Below the pieces are notes generated by a model. It was not told the DNA's origin, searched no databases, and worked only from the letters and a program-made list of their open reading frames with translations. Shown one piece after another: positions 15,701-24,157 of a DNA stretch of 64,000 bases; position 1 is the first letter of the stretch; every line of letters starts with the position of its first letter. The DNA is from Promicromonospora iranensis (lineage in GTDB: Bacteria; Actinomycetota; Actinomycetes; Actinomycetales; Cellulomonadaceae): contig NZ_JAJQMN010000004.1 in NCBI RefSeq assembly GCF_028994775.1, positions 62,001 through 126,000 on the forward strand, given 5' to 3'. Position numbers and translations under genes: made by a program.

Positions 15701-18445
15701 TCATCTGTCTGACGTCGCTCCCAGCAGCTCCCACAGGCGGTCCCGCTGGATCGGCAGGTCGCGGGGACGCACCCCCGTGGCGTCCGCTATCGCGTTCGCC
15801 AGCGCCGGGGCCACCGGGTTGTACGGGGCCTCGCTCATCGACTTCGCGCCACGTGGGCCCAGCCGGTCGACGGTGTCGGCGAACAGCACCTCGGTGACCG
15901 GGACGTCGGACAGCTGCGGCATCCGGTAGTGCCGCAGGGTGCGCGTCACGACGACGCCGTCGCGCACCACCATCCGCTCGGTCATCGCCGAGCCGAGCGC
16001 CTGCCCCACCCCGCCGTCGATCTGCCCTCGCAGCTGCTCCGGGTTGATCACGACTCCGGCGTCCGCGGCGTGCACCGACCGCAGGATCCGCACCTCACCG
16101 GTCCCACGATGCACGGCGACCCGAAACCCGTGCACGTTGAACGCCACAGACCGAGGCGACCCGTCATGAGTGGCCTCGGCCCACACCCCAGCCAGCTGAG
16201 TGCTGGCTATTTGCGCGATCGCATCGGTTCGACCCGACAAATGCCCAGCACTCAACGAATCCAGTGTGGTCTTGAGGGACTGTGCCGCTCGTTGGACCGC
16301 CAGGCCTGCTACTACCGAGCCCGCCGAGCCGAACGCGCCGGTGTCGTAGCCGGCGGTCGCCGTGTCCGACGAGCGCACCCGCACCCGGTCGACCGGCACC
16401 CCGAGCTCCGTGGCCGCGATCTGCGCATGCACCGTGGTGGTGCCGTTGCCGAACTCGGCGGTCCCGACGTCGACCACGAAGTCGCCGTCGGCTCCCACCG
16501 TGACCCGGGCATGCGTGAAGTGCCCGCGGGGCGGGATGGTCGCGATCATCGCGAGCGCCACTCCCGTGCCGACCGACCACTCCCCGTGCAGCCAGGTCTC
16601 GACAGGCTCGACCGCCGGGGGCGGCTCGACCGGGGACGGCTCCCGGGCCAGGGCCTCCTCGACCAGGTCGAGGCACTGGTCCAGTCCGTAGGACCCGTAC
16701 TCCAGGTCCCCGTCCACGGGACGTCCGACGACGAACGGGTCGCCCGGCCGGATGACGTTCCGCCGCCGCATCTCCACGGGGTCGATGCCGAGTCGCGCGG
16801 CGAGCTCGTCGATGGCGCCCTCGATGGCGAACTGCACCTGCCCCAGCCCGTACCCGCGGAACGCCCCGGACGGCACGTTGTTCGTGTAGACCGACTCTGC
16901 GTCGACGCGCTTGTTCGGGGCGCGGTAGACGGCCATGGACTCGTGCACGCCGTGGAACAGGACGCCCGGCGCGTGGTTGCCGTAGGCGCCGGTGTCGGCG
17001 AGGACGTCGATGGCGAGCGCCGTCAGGTGTCCGTCGGCGTCGGCGCCCGCGCGGACACCGATCCGCATCGGATGCCGGCACGGCACCATGGTGAACTGCT
17101 GCTCGCGGCTGAGCTCCCACTGCACCGGCCGGCCGGTGCGCAGGGCCGCGAGCGCCACGACGTCCTCGACGAGCAGCTCCTGCTTGCCGCCGAACCCGCC
17201 GCCGACGCGCCCGGCCACCACCCGCACCCGCTCCTCGGGAAGGTCCAGGAGCCGGGCCAGCTCGTCCCGCACGAGGAACGGCACCTGCGTGGAGGTGCGC
17301 ACGTGCAGGACGGGCTGCTCCGCACCCGCCGAAGGACCGGGCGAGAGCCAGGCGCGGGCACCGTGCGTCTCCAGGGCCACGTGGTTCACGCGGTCGGTGG
17401 TCCAGGTGCCCTCCACGGTGGCGGCCGATGCCGCGAGGGCCGCGTCGACGCCGCCGTGGCCCGGCTCCGCGTACTCCTCGTGCAGCTGCGCGACGACGTT
17501 CCGGCTCGCGTCCGCGACGCGGTGCTCGTCCGGCGTCCTGCCGGGGTGGATCAAGGGTGCGCCCGGCTGCCGGGCGGCCTCCGGGTCGAAGACGGCGGGC
17601 AGCGTCTCGTACTCGACGTCCACGAGGGCGAGGGCCGCGCGGGCCTGCCGTGGCGTCTCGGCGACGGCGACGGCCACCCGCTGGCCCACGAACCGCAGGA
17701 CGGGGTCGAGCATGCGGGTGTCGTCAGGGTCGTCGAGTCGGTTCTCGTGCCGGGCCGTCGAGTAGAGGGTGTCGGGGACGTCGTGATGGGTGAGCACGAG
17801 GTGCACGCCGGGCGCGCGGCGAGCCGCCGTCGCGTCGATGCGGATGATCCGGGCGTGCGGGTGCGGGCTGCCGAGCACCGCGACGTGCAGCAGGCCGGGC
17901 GGGGCGGGCTCGTCCAGCGTGTACGCCTCGCGGCCGCTCACCACCCGGGCGGCGGCCGGCGCGACGACGGCGCGGCCGAACGCCTGGCCGGGCTCCGCCA
18001 CCTCGGTGTTCACGCGCCCGGCGAGGGCGTCCCGGATCGAGCGGTACCCCGTGCACCGGCAGAGGTTGCCCTTGAGCTCGCCCACTGGTGGGGGCGTGCC
18101 GGCGACGGTGCAGACCAGGCCCGCCGTGCAGAAGCCGCACTGGAACGCGGCGGCCTCGACGAACGCACGCTGGACGGGGTGCAGGGCTTCCGGGTCGGCG
18201 TCGGGGTCGCCACCCGGGCCGAACCGGCCCAGCCCCGCTGCCGTGACCACCTCGGCGTCGGCCGCGCGGTGCGCGGGAACCAGGCACGACTGCACGGGTG
18301 CGCCGTCGAGCAGCACCGTGCACGCGCCGCAGTCGCCCGCATCGCAGCCCTTCTTCACCGCCGTGGCGCCCTGCTCGCGCAGGTAGGTGCGCAGGCATTG
18401 TCCGGGGCGCGGCTCTGCCGTGGCCTCGGTACCGTCGATCCTCAT
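15701..18445 (-). CDS. Xanthine dehydrogenase, fused Fe-S and molybdopterin subunits
   Basis: Oxidises hypoxanthine/xanthine to urate. The 914-residue chain fuses a 2Fe-2S domain (GCDAGDCGACTVLLDG, then QCGFCTAGLV and CRCTGYRS, residues ~1-150) to the molybdenum-binding domains (GGFGGKQE near 395, AFRGYGLGQVQ, GAKSMSEAPYNPVAPA near the end with the catalytic Glu). The FAD domain is encoded separately just upstream and overlaps by 4 nt. Two foreign-looking in-frame inserts are present: PAVEPVETW (about 609-617), encoded by a dispersed repeat, and SAGHLSGRTDAIAQIASTQL (about 731-750), encoded by a palindromic element. Both fall between conserved blocks, so the protein may still work. Last gene of the purine operon. 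Confidence 0.92.
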   Translation of the reverse strand: MRIDGTEATAEPRPGQCLRTYLREQGATAVKKGCDAGDCGACTVLLDGAPVQSCLVPAHRAADAEVVTAAGLGRFGPGGDPDADPEALHPVQRAFVEAAAFQCGFCTAGLVCTVAGTPPPVGELKGNLCRCTGYRSIRDALAGRVNTEVAEPGQAFGRAVVAPAAARVVSGREAYTLDEPAPPGLLHVAVLGSPHPHARIIRIDATAARRAPGVHLVLTHHDVPDTLYSTARHENRLDDPDDTRMLDPVLRFVGQRVAVAVAETPRQARAALALVDVEYETLPAVFDPEAARQPGAPLIHPGRTPDEHRVADASRNVVAQLHEEYAEPGHGGVDAALAASAATVEGTWTTDRVNHVALETHGARAWLSPGPSAGAEQPVLHVRTSTQVPFLVRDELARLLDLPEERVRVVAGRVGGGFGGKQELLVEDVVALAALRTGRPVQWELSREQQFTMVPCRHPMRIGVRAGADADGHLTALAIDVLADTGAYGNHAPGVLFHGVHESMAVYRAPNKRVDAESVYTNNVPSGAFRGYGLGQVQFAIEGAIDELAARLGIDPVEMRRRNVIRPGDPFVVGRPVDGDLEYGSYGLDQCLDLVEEALAREPSPVEPPPAVEPVETWLHGEWSVGTGVALAMIATIPPRGHFTHARVTVGADGDFVVDVGTAEFGNGTTTVHAQIAATELGVPVDRVRVRSSDTATAGYDTGAFGSAGSVVAGLAVQRAAQSLKTTLDSLSAGHLSGRTDAIAQIASTQLAGVWAEATHDGSPRSVAFNVHGFRVAVHRGTGEVRILRSVHAADAGVVINPEQLRGQIDGGVGQALGSAMTERMVVRDGVVVTRTLRHYRMPQLSDVPVTEVLFADTVDRLGPRGAKSMSEAPYNPVAPALANAIADATGVRPRDLPIQRDRLWELLGATSDR
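16197..16254 (-). repeat. Palindromic element inserted in frame in xanthine dehydrogenase
   Basis: Arms of 17 bp (16197-16213 and 16238-16254; 15 of 17 pair) enclose a 24-nt loop. On the minus strand the first arm reads TTGAGTGCTGGGCATTTG, nearly identical to the hairpin arm at 59208-59225 (TTGAGTGCTGGGTATCTG). It adds about 20 codons without a stop. Confidence 0.75.
16595..16613. repeat. Dispersed repeat inside the xanthine dehydrogenase gene
   Basis: GGTCTCGACAGGCTCGACC lies within coding sequence and is translated on the minus strand as part of VEPVET. It matches the intergenic copies at 4316 and 9866. Confidence 0.75.
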
Positions 18446-19275
18446 ACGTCACCCAGCTCGTCGAGCGCCTCGTGCGCGAGCCGTCGTGTCATCGCGGCGC
18501 GCCACTCGCGGCTCCCGTGCGTGTCCTCGTACCAGGCTCCGTCGCCAAGACCGGTGATCCACCCGAGACGCCGGTCGAGCCCATCGTGATCGTTCGCCCT
18601 GACCAGGAGCACATGCGGCACCGGCACCGATGCTGTCAGCACCAGCGCCACGCCGTCACCCGCACGACACCCGGTCACCATCGCCGCTGTACGGCCGGCC
18701 GTGGTCAGCGACACCCGCCGGAACGCGGTGCGCTGCCGGAGCACGGTGGCGGTCACTCGTATCTCGCGGATCACCTCCCCCCGCGCCAGCTCGACGACGC
18801 CCGCGCGGGTGACCAGGTCGGACACCGCGACCTCGCGCGAGCCGCCGTCAGGCGTCCAGACGACAGCCCGGGCAGAGAGCGCTGCGAACAGCCCCACCAT
18901 GGACCCGGCAGGCAGTCCGAGCGCCAGGTTCCCGCCCACGGTCGCGGTCCGGGCGACCTTCGCCGACAGCGTCAGCGCCGCCACGCACTGCCCGACGATG
19001 CCGAGCGCGCGATACGGCCCACCGGTGTCCGTACCCAGCGCGCCCGGCCCGGACACCAGCTCCTCCAGCGTGCACGTCCCGGCGACCCGCAGCCCCGACC
19101 CGTCCACCGACCACGGCTCCCAGCCCATCCCGGTGAGATCCACCAGACCGGTCACCCCGGCGGGCACCGGCTCGGAGTACAGGAAGGTCCCTCCGCCCAG
19201 GAAGACCTCGCCGGGGCGTAGCACGCAGTCGGCCCGGGTTCGCGCGGTCCGCACGGTGTCGATGTCCAGGTCCAT
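18442..19275 (-). CDS. Xanthine dehydrogenase FAD-binding subunit
   Basis: A 277-residue flavoprotein subunit of the CO/xanthine dehydrogenase type that passes electrons from the Fe-S centres to NAD. FAD-binding landmarks are LRPGEVFLGGGTFLYSEP (family GGGTD-type loop) and VARTATVGGNLALGLPAGSM. The C-terminal third matches the CO dehydrogenase flavoprotein C-terminal domain (FRRVSLTTAGRTAAMV). It starts 7 bp after the RpiR gene and overlaps the Fe-S/Mo subunit gene by 4 nt, so the enzyme is translated as a coupled pair. Confidence 0.88.
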   Translation of the reverse strand: MDLDIDTVRTARTRADCVLRPGEVFLGGGTFLYSEPVPAGVTGLVDLTGMGWEPWSVDGSGLRVAGTCTLEELVSGPGALGTDTGGPYRALGIVGQCVAALTLSAKVARTATVGGNLALGLPAGSMVGLFAALSARAVVWTPDGGSREVAVSDLVTRAGVVELARGEVIREIRVTATVLRQRTAFRRVSLTTAGRTAAMVTGCRAGDGVALVLTASVPVPHVLLVRANDHDGLDRRLGWITGLGDGAWYEDTHGSREWRAAMTRRLAHEALDELGDV

Positions 19276-19282
19276 GGCCCGG

Positions 19283-20116
19283 CTACCTCTCGTCGATCTC
19301 GCGCAGCAGCGCGTACCGGGCGTCGATCGCCTCGACGCGGTCGGCCGCGCCGTCGAGCACCTCGTGCACCCGGTCGGACAGGACCGCCACGACGCTGACG
19401 GGCGCCACCATCGAGTCGAAGGCGCCCTCCGTGGTGATCGGGCACTCGATCCACCAGGTCACGCTCCCGGCGAGGTGGCGGAGGCTGGAGTCGGCGAGCA
19501 GGAGCACGCGAACGCCGTCAGCCACCAGGGACTCCACCATCGCGGCCACCTTGAACGCGTGCCGCCGGATCGAGACGACCACCACGACGTCGTCGGCCCC
19601 GAGGCCCACGAGGTCGTCGGCGAGCGACTGGCCGGGGCCGGGCGCGAGGTGCACGCGGCCACGTACCTGGATCAGGTTGCGCCGCAGCTGGGTGGCCGGC
19701 CCGAGGGAGCCACGGCGTCCGACGACCACGACGTCGCGCGCCGTGGCGAGCGCCTCGGCGACCTCGTCGAGCATGGTCTCGTCGAGTGCCGAGTAGACCT
19801 TCTCCAGGTTCCTGACCTCCTGCTCCAGCCGCTCGCGCAGGCCGGGCGACGGGTCGACCGCGATCGGCAGCCCGCGCCCGCGCTGCACCCGCAGGTGCTC
19901 ACGCAGCCCCTCGAAGTCCTCGTAGCCGAGCTTGCGGAACAGCCGGCTCATCGTCGCCTTCGAGACACCGGCGAGCGCGGCGAGCTCGGTGGCGCGGTAC
20001 GTCCCGAGGTCGCCGAGGTGGTCCAGCAGGGCGTCTGCGGCGCGCCGCTCCTGCGGCGACAGGTCGCGGTAGCCGGCGGCGATCCGGTCCTCGAGCGGGG
20101 TGGCCCGCATCTTCAC
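19283..20116 (-). CDS. MurR/RpiR-family transcriptional regulator inside the purine operon
   Basis: 277 residues: an N-terminal RpiR helix-turn-helix (SPQERRAADALLDHLGDLGT, then LAALAGVSKATMSRLFRKLG, about residues 18-65) and a SIS domain (about 115-260; ARDVVVVGRRGSLGPATQLR and GADDVVVVVSIRRHAFKVAA). SIS domains of this family usually bind phosphosugars; here a purine-pathway ligand such as allantoin or glyoxylate is more likely by context, as for AllR-like control elsewhere. The GTG start makes a GTGA overlap with the allantoate hydrolase stop; an ATG 6 nt downstream is also possible. It is the likely operon regulator. Confidence 0.88.
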   Translation of the reverse strand: MKMRATPLEDRIAAGYRDLSPQERRAADALLDHLGDLGTYRATELAALAGVSKATMSRLFRKLGYEDFEGLREHLRVQRGRGLPIAVDPSPGLRERLEQEVRNLEKVYSALDETMLDEVAEALATARDVVVVGRRGSLGPATQLRRNLIQVRGRVHLAPGPGQSLADDLVGLGADDVVVVVSIRRHAFKVAAMVESLVADGVRVLLLADSSLRHLAGSVTWWIECPITTEGAFDSMVAPVSVVAVLSDRVHEVLDGAADRVEAIDARYALLREIDER

Positions 20117-21387
20117 CGTGCCTCCTCTGCCAGCGCCAGCACCGCCGCGGTGAAGGCGTCGAGCGCGACGGCCACGTCCTCGGGGTCCACGTGCTCGTCG
20201 GGGTGATGGCTGATCCCGTCGCGGCAGCGCACGAACAGCATGCCGACGTCGGTCACGGCGTCCATCGCCATCCCGTCGTGCCCGGCGGGGCTCCACAGCC
20301 CGAGCACGGCTCCCGAGGGCACCCGCGTCGCCTTCTCGATGCCCGTCACCACCGCGGCCCGCATCCGCCCGGCACAAGCGGTCGACGGCGCCCGGTGGGT
20401 CTCGGCGACCTCGAACGTCACGCCCCGCTCCCGCGCGATGTCGTGTCCGGCCGCGGCGATCTGCTCCCACAGCGCATCGCGCCCGGTGTCGGTCCGGCCC
20501 CGGAGGTCGAGCGTGAGCTCGGCGCGACCGGGGATCACGTTCACGGCGCCGGGCTCCACGCGGAGGTCGCCGACGGTGGCGAGACAGTCGGTGGCCCTGG
20601 CCAGCTCCTCGATCCGGGTGACGAGGTGCGCGGCGGCGACCAGCGCGTCCCGCCGTCGGCTGAAGGGGGTGCCGCCCGCGTGCCGGGCCTCGCCCGTGAC
20701 GGTGAGCACGAACCGGCGGGCTCCCGCGATGGTCGTGACGTAGCCGAGCGGCAGGTCCGCCGACTCCAGCACCGGTCCCTGCTCGATGTGCGCCTCCAGG
20801 TAGCCGACGAGGTCCTCGGGGCGGCGGGCGGCGTCGCTCACCCGCTCCGGGGCCAGGCCGAACCGGGCGAACGCCTCGCGCAGGGTGACGCCCTCGGCGT
20901 CGGTCTGTTCCCACCAGCCGGGGTCCCACTGGCCCGACGCCGCGCAGCTGCCCAGCAGCGCCTTGCCGAACCGGGTGCCCTCCTCGTCGGAGAACCCCAC
21001 GACCTCCAGGGCGAACGGCAGCGGCACGTCCCGCAGCCGGTGCGCGACGGCGATCGCGAGCATCACGCCGAGCATGCCGTCGTACCGCCCGGCGTCGGGC
21101 ACGGTGTCGAGGTGCGACCCGAGCACGAGCGCCGGCTCGCCCGGTGTGCCGGGCCGCTGGGGCGTGCCGTCGGCGGCGCGACGGCCCCAGATGTTGCCGG
21201 CGGCGTCGGTCTCGGTGTCGAGGCCCGCGTCGAGCATCCAGGCCCGGACCGCCGTGTTGGCCTGCGCGTGCTCGGGCGACAGGTAGACGCGTTCCAGCGC
21301 GTCGGGCCGTGCCGAGTGGCGCGTCAGGTCGTCGCACCGGGCCATCACCCACTCGGCGGTCCCGATCGTGGTCCCGATCGTGGTCAC
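20113..21387 (-). CDS. allC: Allantoate amidohydrolase (M20 family)
   Basis: Hydrolyses allantoate, releasing ammonia and CO2 and giving ureidoglycine. 424 residues of the M20/AllC-HyuC group. Metal ligands lie in LGSHLDTVPDAGRYDGMLGV, VGFSDEEGTRFGKALLGS, HIEQGPVLE and the late SHHPDEH. The bridging region is PAGHDGMAMDAVTDVGM. The GTG start overlaps the aminotransferase stop (GTGA) and the gene ends in the RpiR start. N-carbamoyl-beta-alanine or carbamoyl-amino-acid hydrolase is the alternative within the family, but context strongly favours allantoate. Confidence 0.88.
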   Translation of the reverse strand: MTTIGTTIGTAEWVMARCDDLTRHSARPDALERVYLSPEHAQANTAVRAWMLDAGLDTETDAAGNIWGRRAADGTPQRPGTPGEPALVLGSHLDTVPDAGRYDGMLGVMLAIAVAHRLRDVPLPFALEVVGFSDEEGTRFGKALLGSCAASGQWDPGWWEQTDAEGVTLREAFARFGLAPERVSDAARRPEDLVGYLEAHIEQGPVLESADLPLGYVTTIAGARRFVLTVTGEARHAGGTPFSRRRDALVAAAHLVTRIEELARATDCLATVGDLRVEPGAVNVIPGRAELTLDLRGRTDTGRDALWEQIAAAGHDIARERGVTFEVAETHRAPSTACAGRMRAAVVTGIEKATRVPSGAVLGLWSPAGHDGMAMDAVTDVGMLFVRCRDGISHHPDEHVDPEDVAVALDAFTAAVLALAEEAR

Positions 21388-22616
21388 GGTCCGACTACCG
21401 GGTTCGCCTCGTACGACGTGAGGGCCGCGGTCACGCCGCTGCCCGGCGCGGCGTCGAAGCCCGCCCGGCGCAGCTCGTGCTCCAGGGCGGCCAGCGTGGT
21501 GAGCACGGCGTCCCGGCGGGCGTTGAAGCCCATGGTCCCGATACGCCAGACGACACCGTGCAGCGGCCCGAAGGACGTGCCGATCTCGATGCCGAAGTCG
21601 TCCAGGAGCGCGCCGCGGACGGCGTCCCCGTCGACACGGTCGGGGATGCGTACCGCGACCACGTTGTGCATCTTGTGGCCGACGTCGCCGAAGACCTCCA
21701 GGCCGAGGCCGCGCACCCCCGCCAGCATGGCTCCGCCGTGGCGTGCGTGCCGGTCCACGGCCGCACCGATGCCCTCGACCGTCAGCAGCCGGGCGCACTC
21801 GCGGGCCGCGTAGAGCATGGACGTGGCCTCGGTGTGGTGGTTGAGGCGGCGTGGGCCCCAGTACTCCATGATCTGCGCCAGGTCGAGGTAGTTGGAGACG
21901 ATCGGTGCGCCCCGCGGCGCGACGTCGTCCGCCGTGCGGAGGCCGGCCTCGACCTGCTTGCGGCGGTCGATCGCCGCCACGGCCGCGGGCGAGAGCGTCA
22001 CGGGCGCACTGCCCGACGGTCCGCCCAGGCACTTCTGCAGCCCGGCCGTCGCCGCGTCGATGCCCCACTCGTCGGTGTGGAACGGGTTGCCGCCGAGGGT
22101 GGCGGTGGCGTCGACGTACAGCAGGGCGTCGTGCTCGTGCGCGATCCGGCCCAGCTCCGCGAGCGGCTGGGCCATGGTCGTGGAGGTGTCCCCGTGCACG
22201 ACGGCGACGACGCGCGCCCGGACGCGGCGGACGGCGTCCTCGATCTGGCCCGGGTCGAAGACCGTGCCCCACTCCGTCTCGATCGTGTGCACCTCGGCAC
22301 CCGCACGGGCGCAGATCTCCGCGAGCAGGTGCCCGAACCTGCCGAACACCGGGACCAGCACCCGGTCACCGGGCTCCAGCAGGGACACGAGGGCTGCCTC
22401 GATGCCGGCGCGCGCGGTGCCGTCCACGAGGAAGGTCTGCTCGTTGGCCGTGTCCCAGACCGGGCGCCACAGGCCCATGACCTCGGTCATCGTGTCGGTC
22501 ATGAACGGGTCGAACTGGCCCACGAGCGGTGCGGCCATGGCGCGCAGGACGCGTGGGTCGGCGTCGATCGGGCCGGGGCCCATGAGCAGGCGGGCGGGGG
22601 GATGGATCTGGGTCAT
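21384..22616 (-). CDS. pucG: PucG-type (S)-ureidoglycine-glyoxylate aminotransferase
   Basis: PLP enzyme of the alanine-glyoxylate aminotransferase family, 410 residues. It opens RLLMGPGPIDADPRVLRAMA. The PLP aspartate is in LLYVDATATLGGNPFHTDEW and the Schiff-base lysine in TAGLQKCLGGPSGSAPVTLS; the C-terminal FGIEIGTSFGPLHGVVWRIG matches PucG. In the ureide pathway it moves the amino group of ureidoglycine to glyoxylate to give glycine and oxalurate. It is flanked by 4-nt overlaps with allantoinase and allantoate amidohydrolase. A plain alanine- or serine-glyoxylate aminotransferase is the alternative. Confidence 0.87.
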   Translation of the reverse strand: MTQIHPPARLLMGPGPIDADPRVLRAMAAPLVGQFDPFMTDTMTEVMGLWRPVWDTANEQTFLVDGTARAGIEAALVSLLEPGDRVLVPVFGRFGHLLAEICARAGAEVHTIETEWGTVFDPGQIEDAVRRVRARVVAVVHGDTSTTMAQPLAELGRIAHEHDALLYVDATATLGGNPFHTDEWGIDAATAGLQKCLGGPSGSAPVTLSPAAVAAIDRRKQVEAGLRTADDVAPRGAPIVSNYLDLAQIMEYWGPRRLNHHTEATSMLYAARECARLLTVEGIGAAVDRHARHGGAMLAGVRGLGLEVFGDVGHKMHNVVAVRIPDRVDGDAVRGALLDDFGIEIGTSFGPLHGVVWRIGTMGFNARRDAVLTTLAALEHELRRAGFDAAPGSGVTAALTSYEANPVVGP

Positions 22617-24157
22617 GCGGGCCTCCTGTCCTGCTCGGCGGCAGCGCTGCCGGGGCGGGCGATCAGGCGTCCGTCGCCGCGGATGTGCTCGACGTCGTTG
22701 GCGGGTCGCCAGGCGCCACCGTCGATGTCGCCGTGCGCCACCGCTTCGCCGAACCACCACATCGCGATCCGCCCGCCCAGGACGGTGTCGGTCACCGCGC
22801 CCGTGACCGTCAGGCCGTGATAGGCGCTGACCGGGTTCCGGTGCGCGAGCTGCGCGGCGTCGATGACGGCTATCGCGTCGGGGTCGTAGATCACCAGGTC
22901 CGCGGCCGCGCCCTCGGCGATGACGCCCTTCGGGCGGTCGCCCCGGTCCAGGCCTACCAGGGCGGCGGTGTTCGTCGACGTCCAGCGGGACACCTCGGCC
23001 AGGGGCACGCCCCGCCAGCGCGCGGCGTCGGCCAGCGCGACGAAGCCCGTCTGGAGGCCCGAGATGCCACCCCAGGCGGCCTGCAGATCGGTCTCGCCGA
23101 CGCGTCCCCCGCGCACCTTCTCCGCGACCGACGACGGTGAGTGGTCGCTGACCACGCAGTCCAGGATCCCCTCCCGCAGGCCGTCCCACAGGGCGTTCTG
23201 GTTGCCGCGGTCACGGATCGGCGGGCAGCACTTGTAGGCGGCGTCCCCGTCGGGCACGTCCTCGGCGGCGAGCACCAGGTAGTGGTGGCACGTCTCGGCG
23301 GTGACGGGCAGGCCCTCCGCCTTCGCCTCCGCGAGCAGGTCGAGCACCTTGGCCGAGGACACGTGCAGCACGTGCGTGCGCGCGCCGGTCTCGCGGACGG
23401 CGTCGAGCACGGTGCGCACCGCCGCCGTCTCGGCCTCGTCGGGGCGGGACAGCAGGAAGTCCGCGTACGCGCGCGACGGCGTGCGCGGGGCCGCGGCGAG
23501 GACCGCCGGGTCCTCGGCGTGCACTGCCAGCAGCCCGTCGAACCGGACGAGGCGGTCCATCACCACCACCAGCTCGTCCGGGTCGAGCGGCGGGAACTCG
23601 GGGACACCGGAGTCGGCAAGGAAGCACTTGAAGCCGAGCACGCCCGCGTCCCAGAGCGGCTCCAGCTCGTCGGCGTTGCCGGGCACGGCGCCACCCCAGA
23701 AGGCGACGTCGACCGGCAGCCGGCCCCCTTCCCAGTCAGCATCCTCGGGCAGCCGGGCCGACGCCGCCCGCGCCGCCGCCTGCTTGATCCGCAACGCCTC
23801 GACGCTGGTCGTAGGCGGGATCGAGTTGAGCGGCATGTCCACGATGGTGGTCACGCCGCCGTACGCCGCAGCACGCGCCGCCGACGTGAACCCCTCCCAG
23901 TGCGTGCGGCCCGGCTCGTTGACGTGCACGTGGGTGTCGACGCCTCCGGGCAGGACGATGCGGTCGCCGAGATTCCAGACCGCCGCGGACCGCGCGGGCG
24001 GGGCGCCGAGCATCCCGTCGTCGTGCGTCGTGACCTTGTCGGGGTCGGAGGTGCCCCACCAGACCTGGGCGATCCGGTCGTCCTCGGTGCGCACGACCGC
24101 CGGACGCAGCTCCCCCTCGACCAGCACCCGCTCGGACCCGATCAGCCGGTCGGTCAT
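22613..24157 (-). CDS. allB: Allantoinase
   Basis: Opens the hydantoin ring of allantoin to allantoate. 514 residues of the cyclic amidohydrolase superfamily. Metal ligands are in PGGVDTHVHVNEPGRTHWEG, the carbamylated lysine in VLGFKCFLADSGVPEFPPL, then VHAEDP, HVLHVSSAK, and the aspartate in ILDCVVSDHSPSS. It is somewhat longer than the ~450-residue norm because of an N-terminal extension and a ~20-residue Pro/Gly/Arg tail. The ATG at 24157 follows GGAGGATTCGT and overlaps the uricase stop. Second ring-opening step of the encoded pathway. Confidence 0.92.
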   Translation of the reverse strand: MTDRLIGSERVLVEGELRPAVVRTEDDRIAQVWWGTSDPDKVTTHDDGMLGAPPARSAAVWNLGDRIVLPGGVDTHVHVNEPGRTHWEGFTSAARAAAYGGVTTIVDMPLNSIPPTTSVEALRIKQAAARAASARLPEDADWEGGRLPVDVAFWGGAVPGNADELEPLWDAGVLGFKCFLADSGVPEFPPLDPDELVVVMDRLVRFDGLLAVHAEDPAVLAAAPRTPSRAYADFLLSRPDEAETAAVRTVLDAVRETGARTHVLHVSSAKVLDLLAEAKAEGLPVTAETCHHYLVLAAEDVPDGDAAYKCCPPIRDRGNQNALWDGLREGILDCVVSDHSPSSVAEKVRGGRVGETDLQAAWGGISGLQTGFVALADAARWRGVPLAEVSRWTSTNTAALVGLDRGDRPKGVIAEGAAADLVIYDPDAIAVIDAAQLAHRNPVSAYHGLTVTGAVTDTVLGGRIAMWWFGEAVAHGDIDGGAWRPANDVEHIRGDGRLIARPGSAAAEQDRRPA

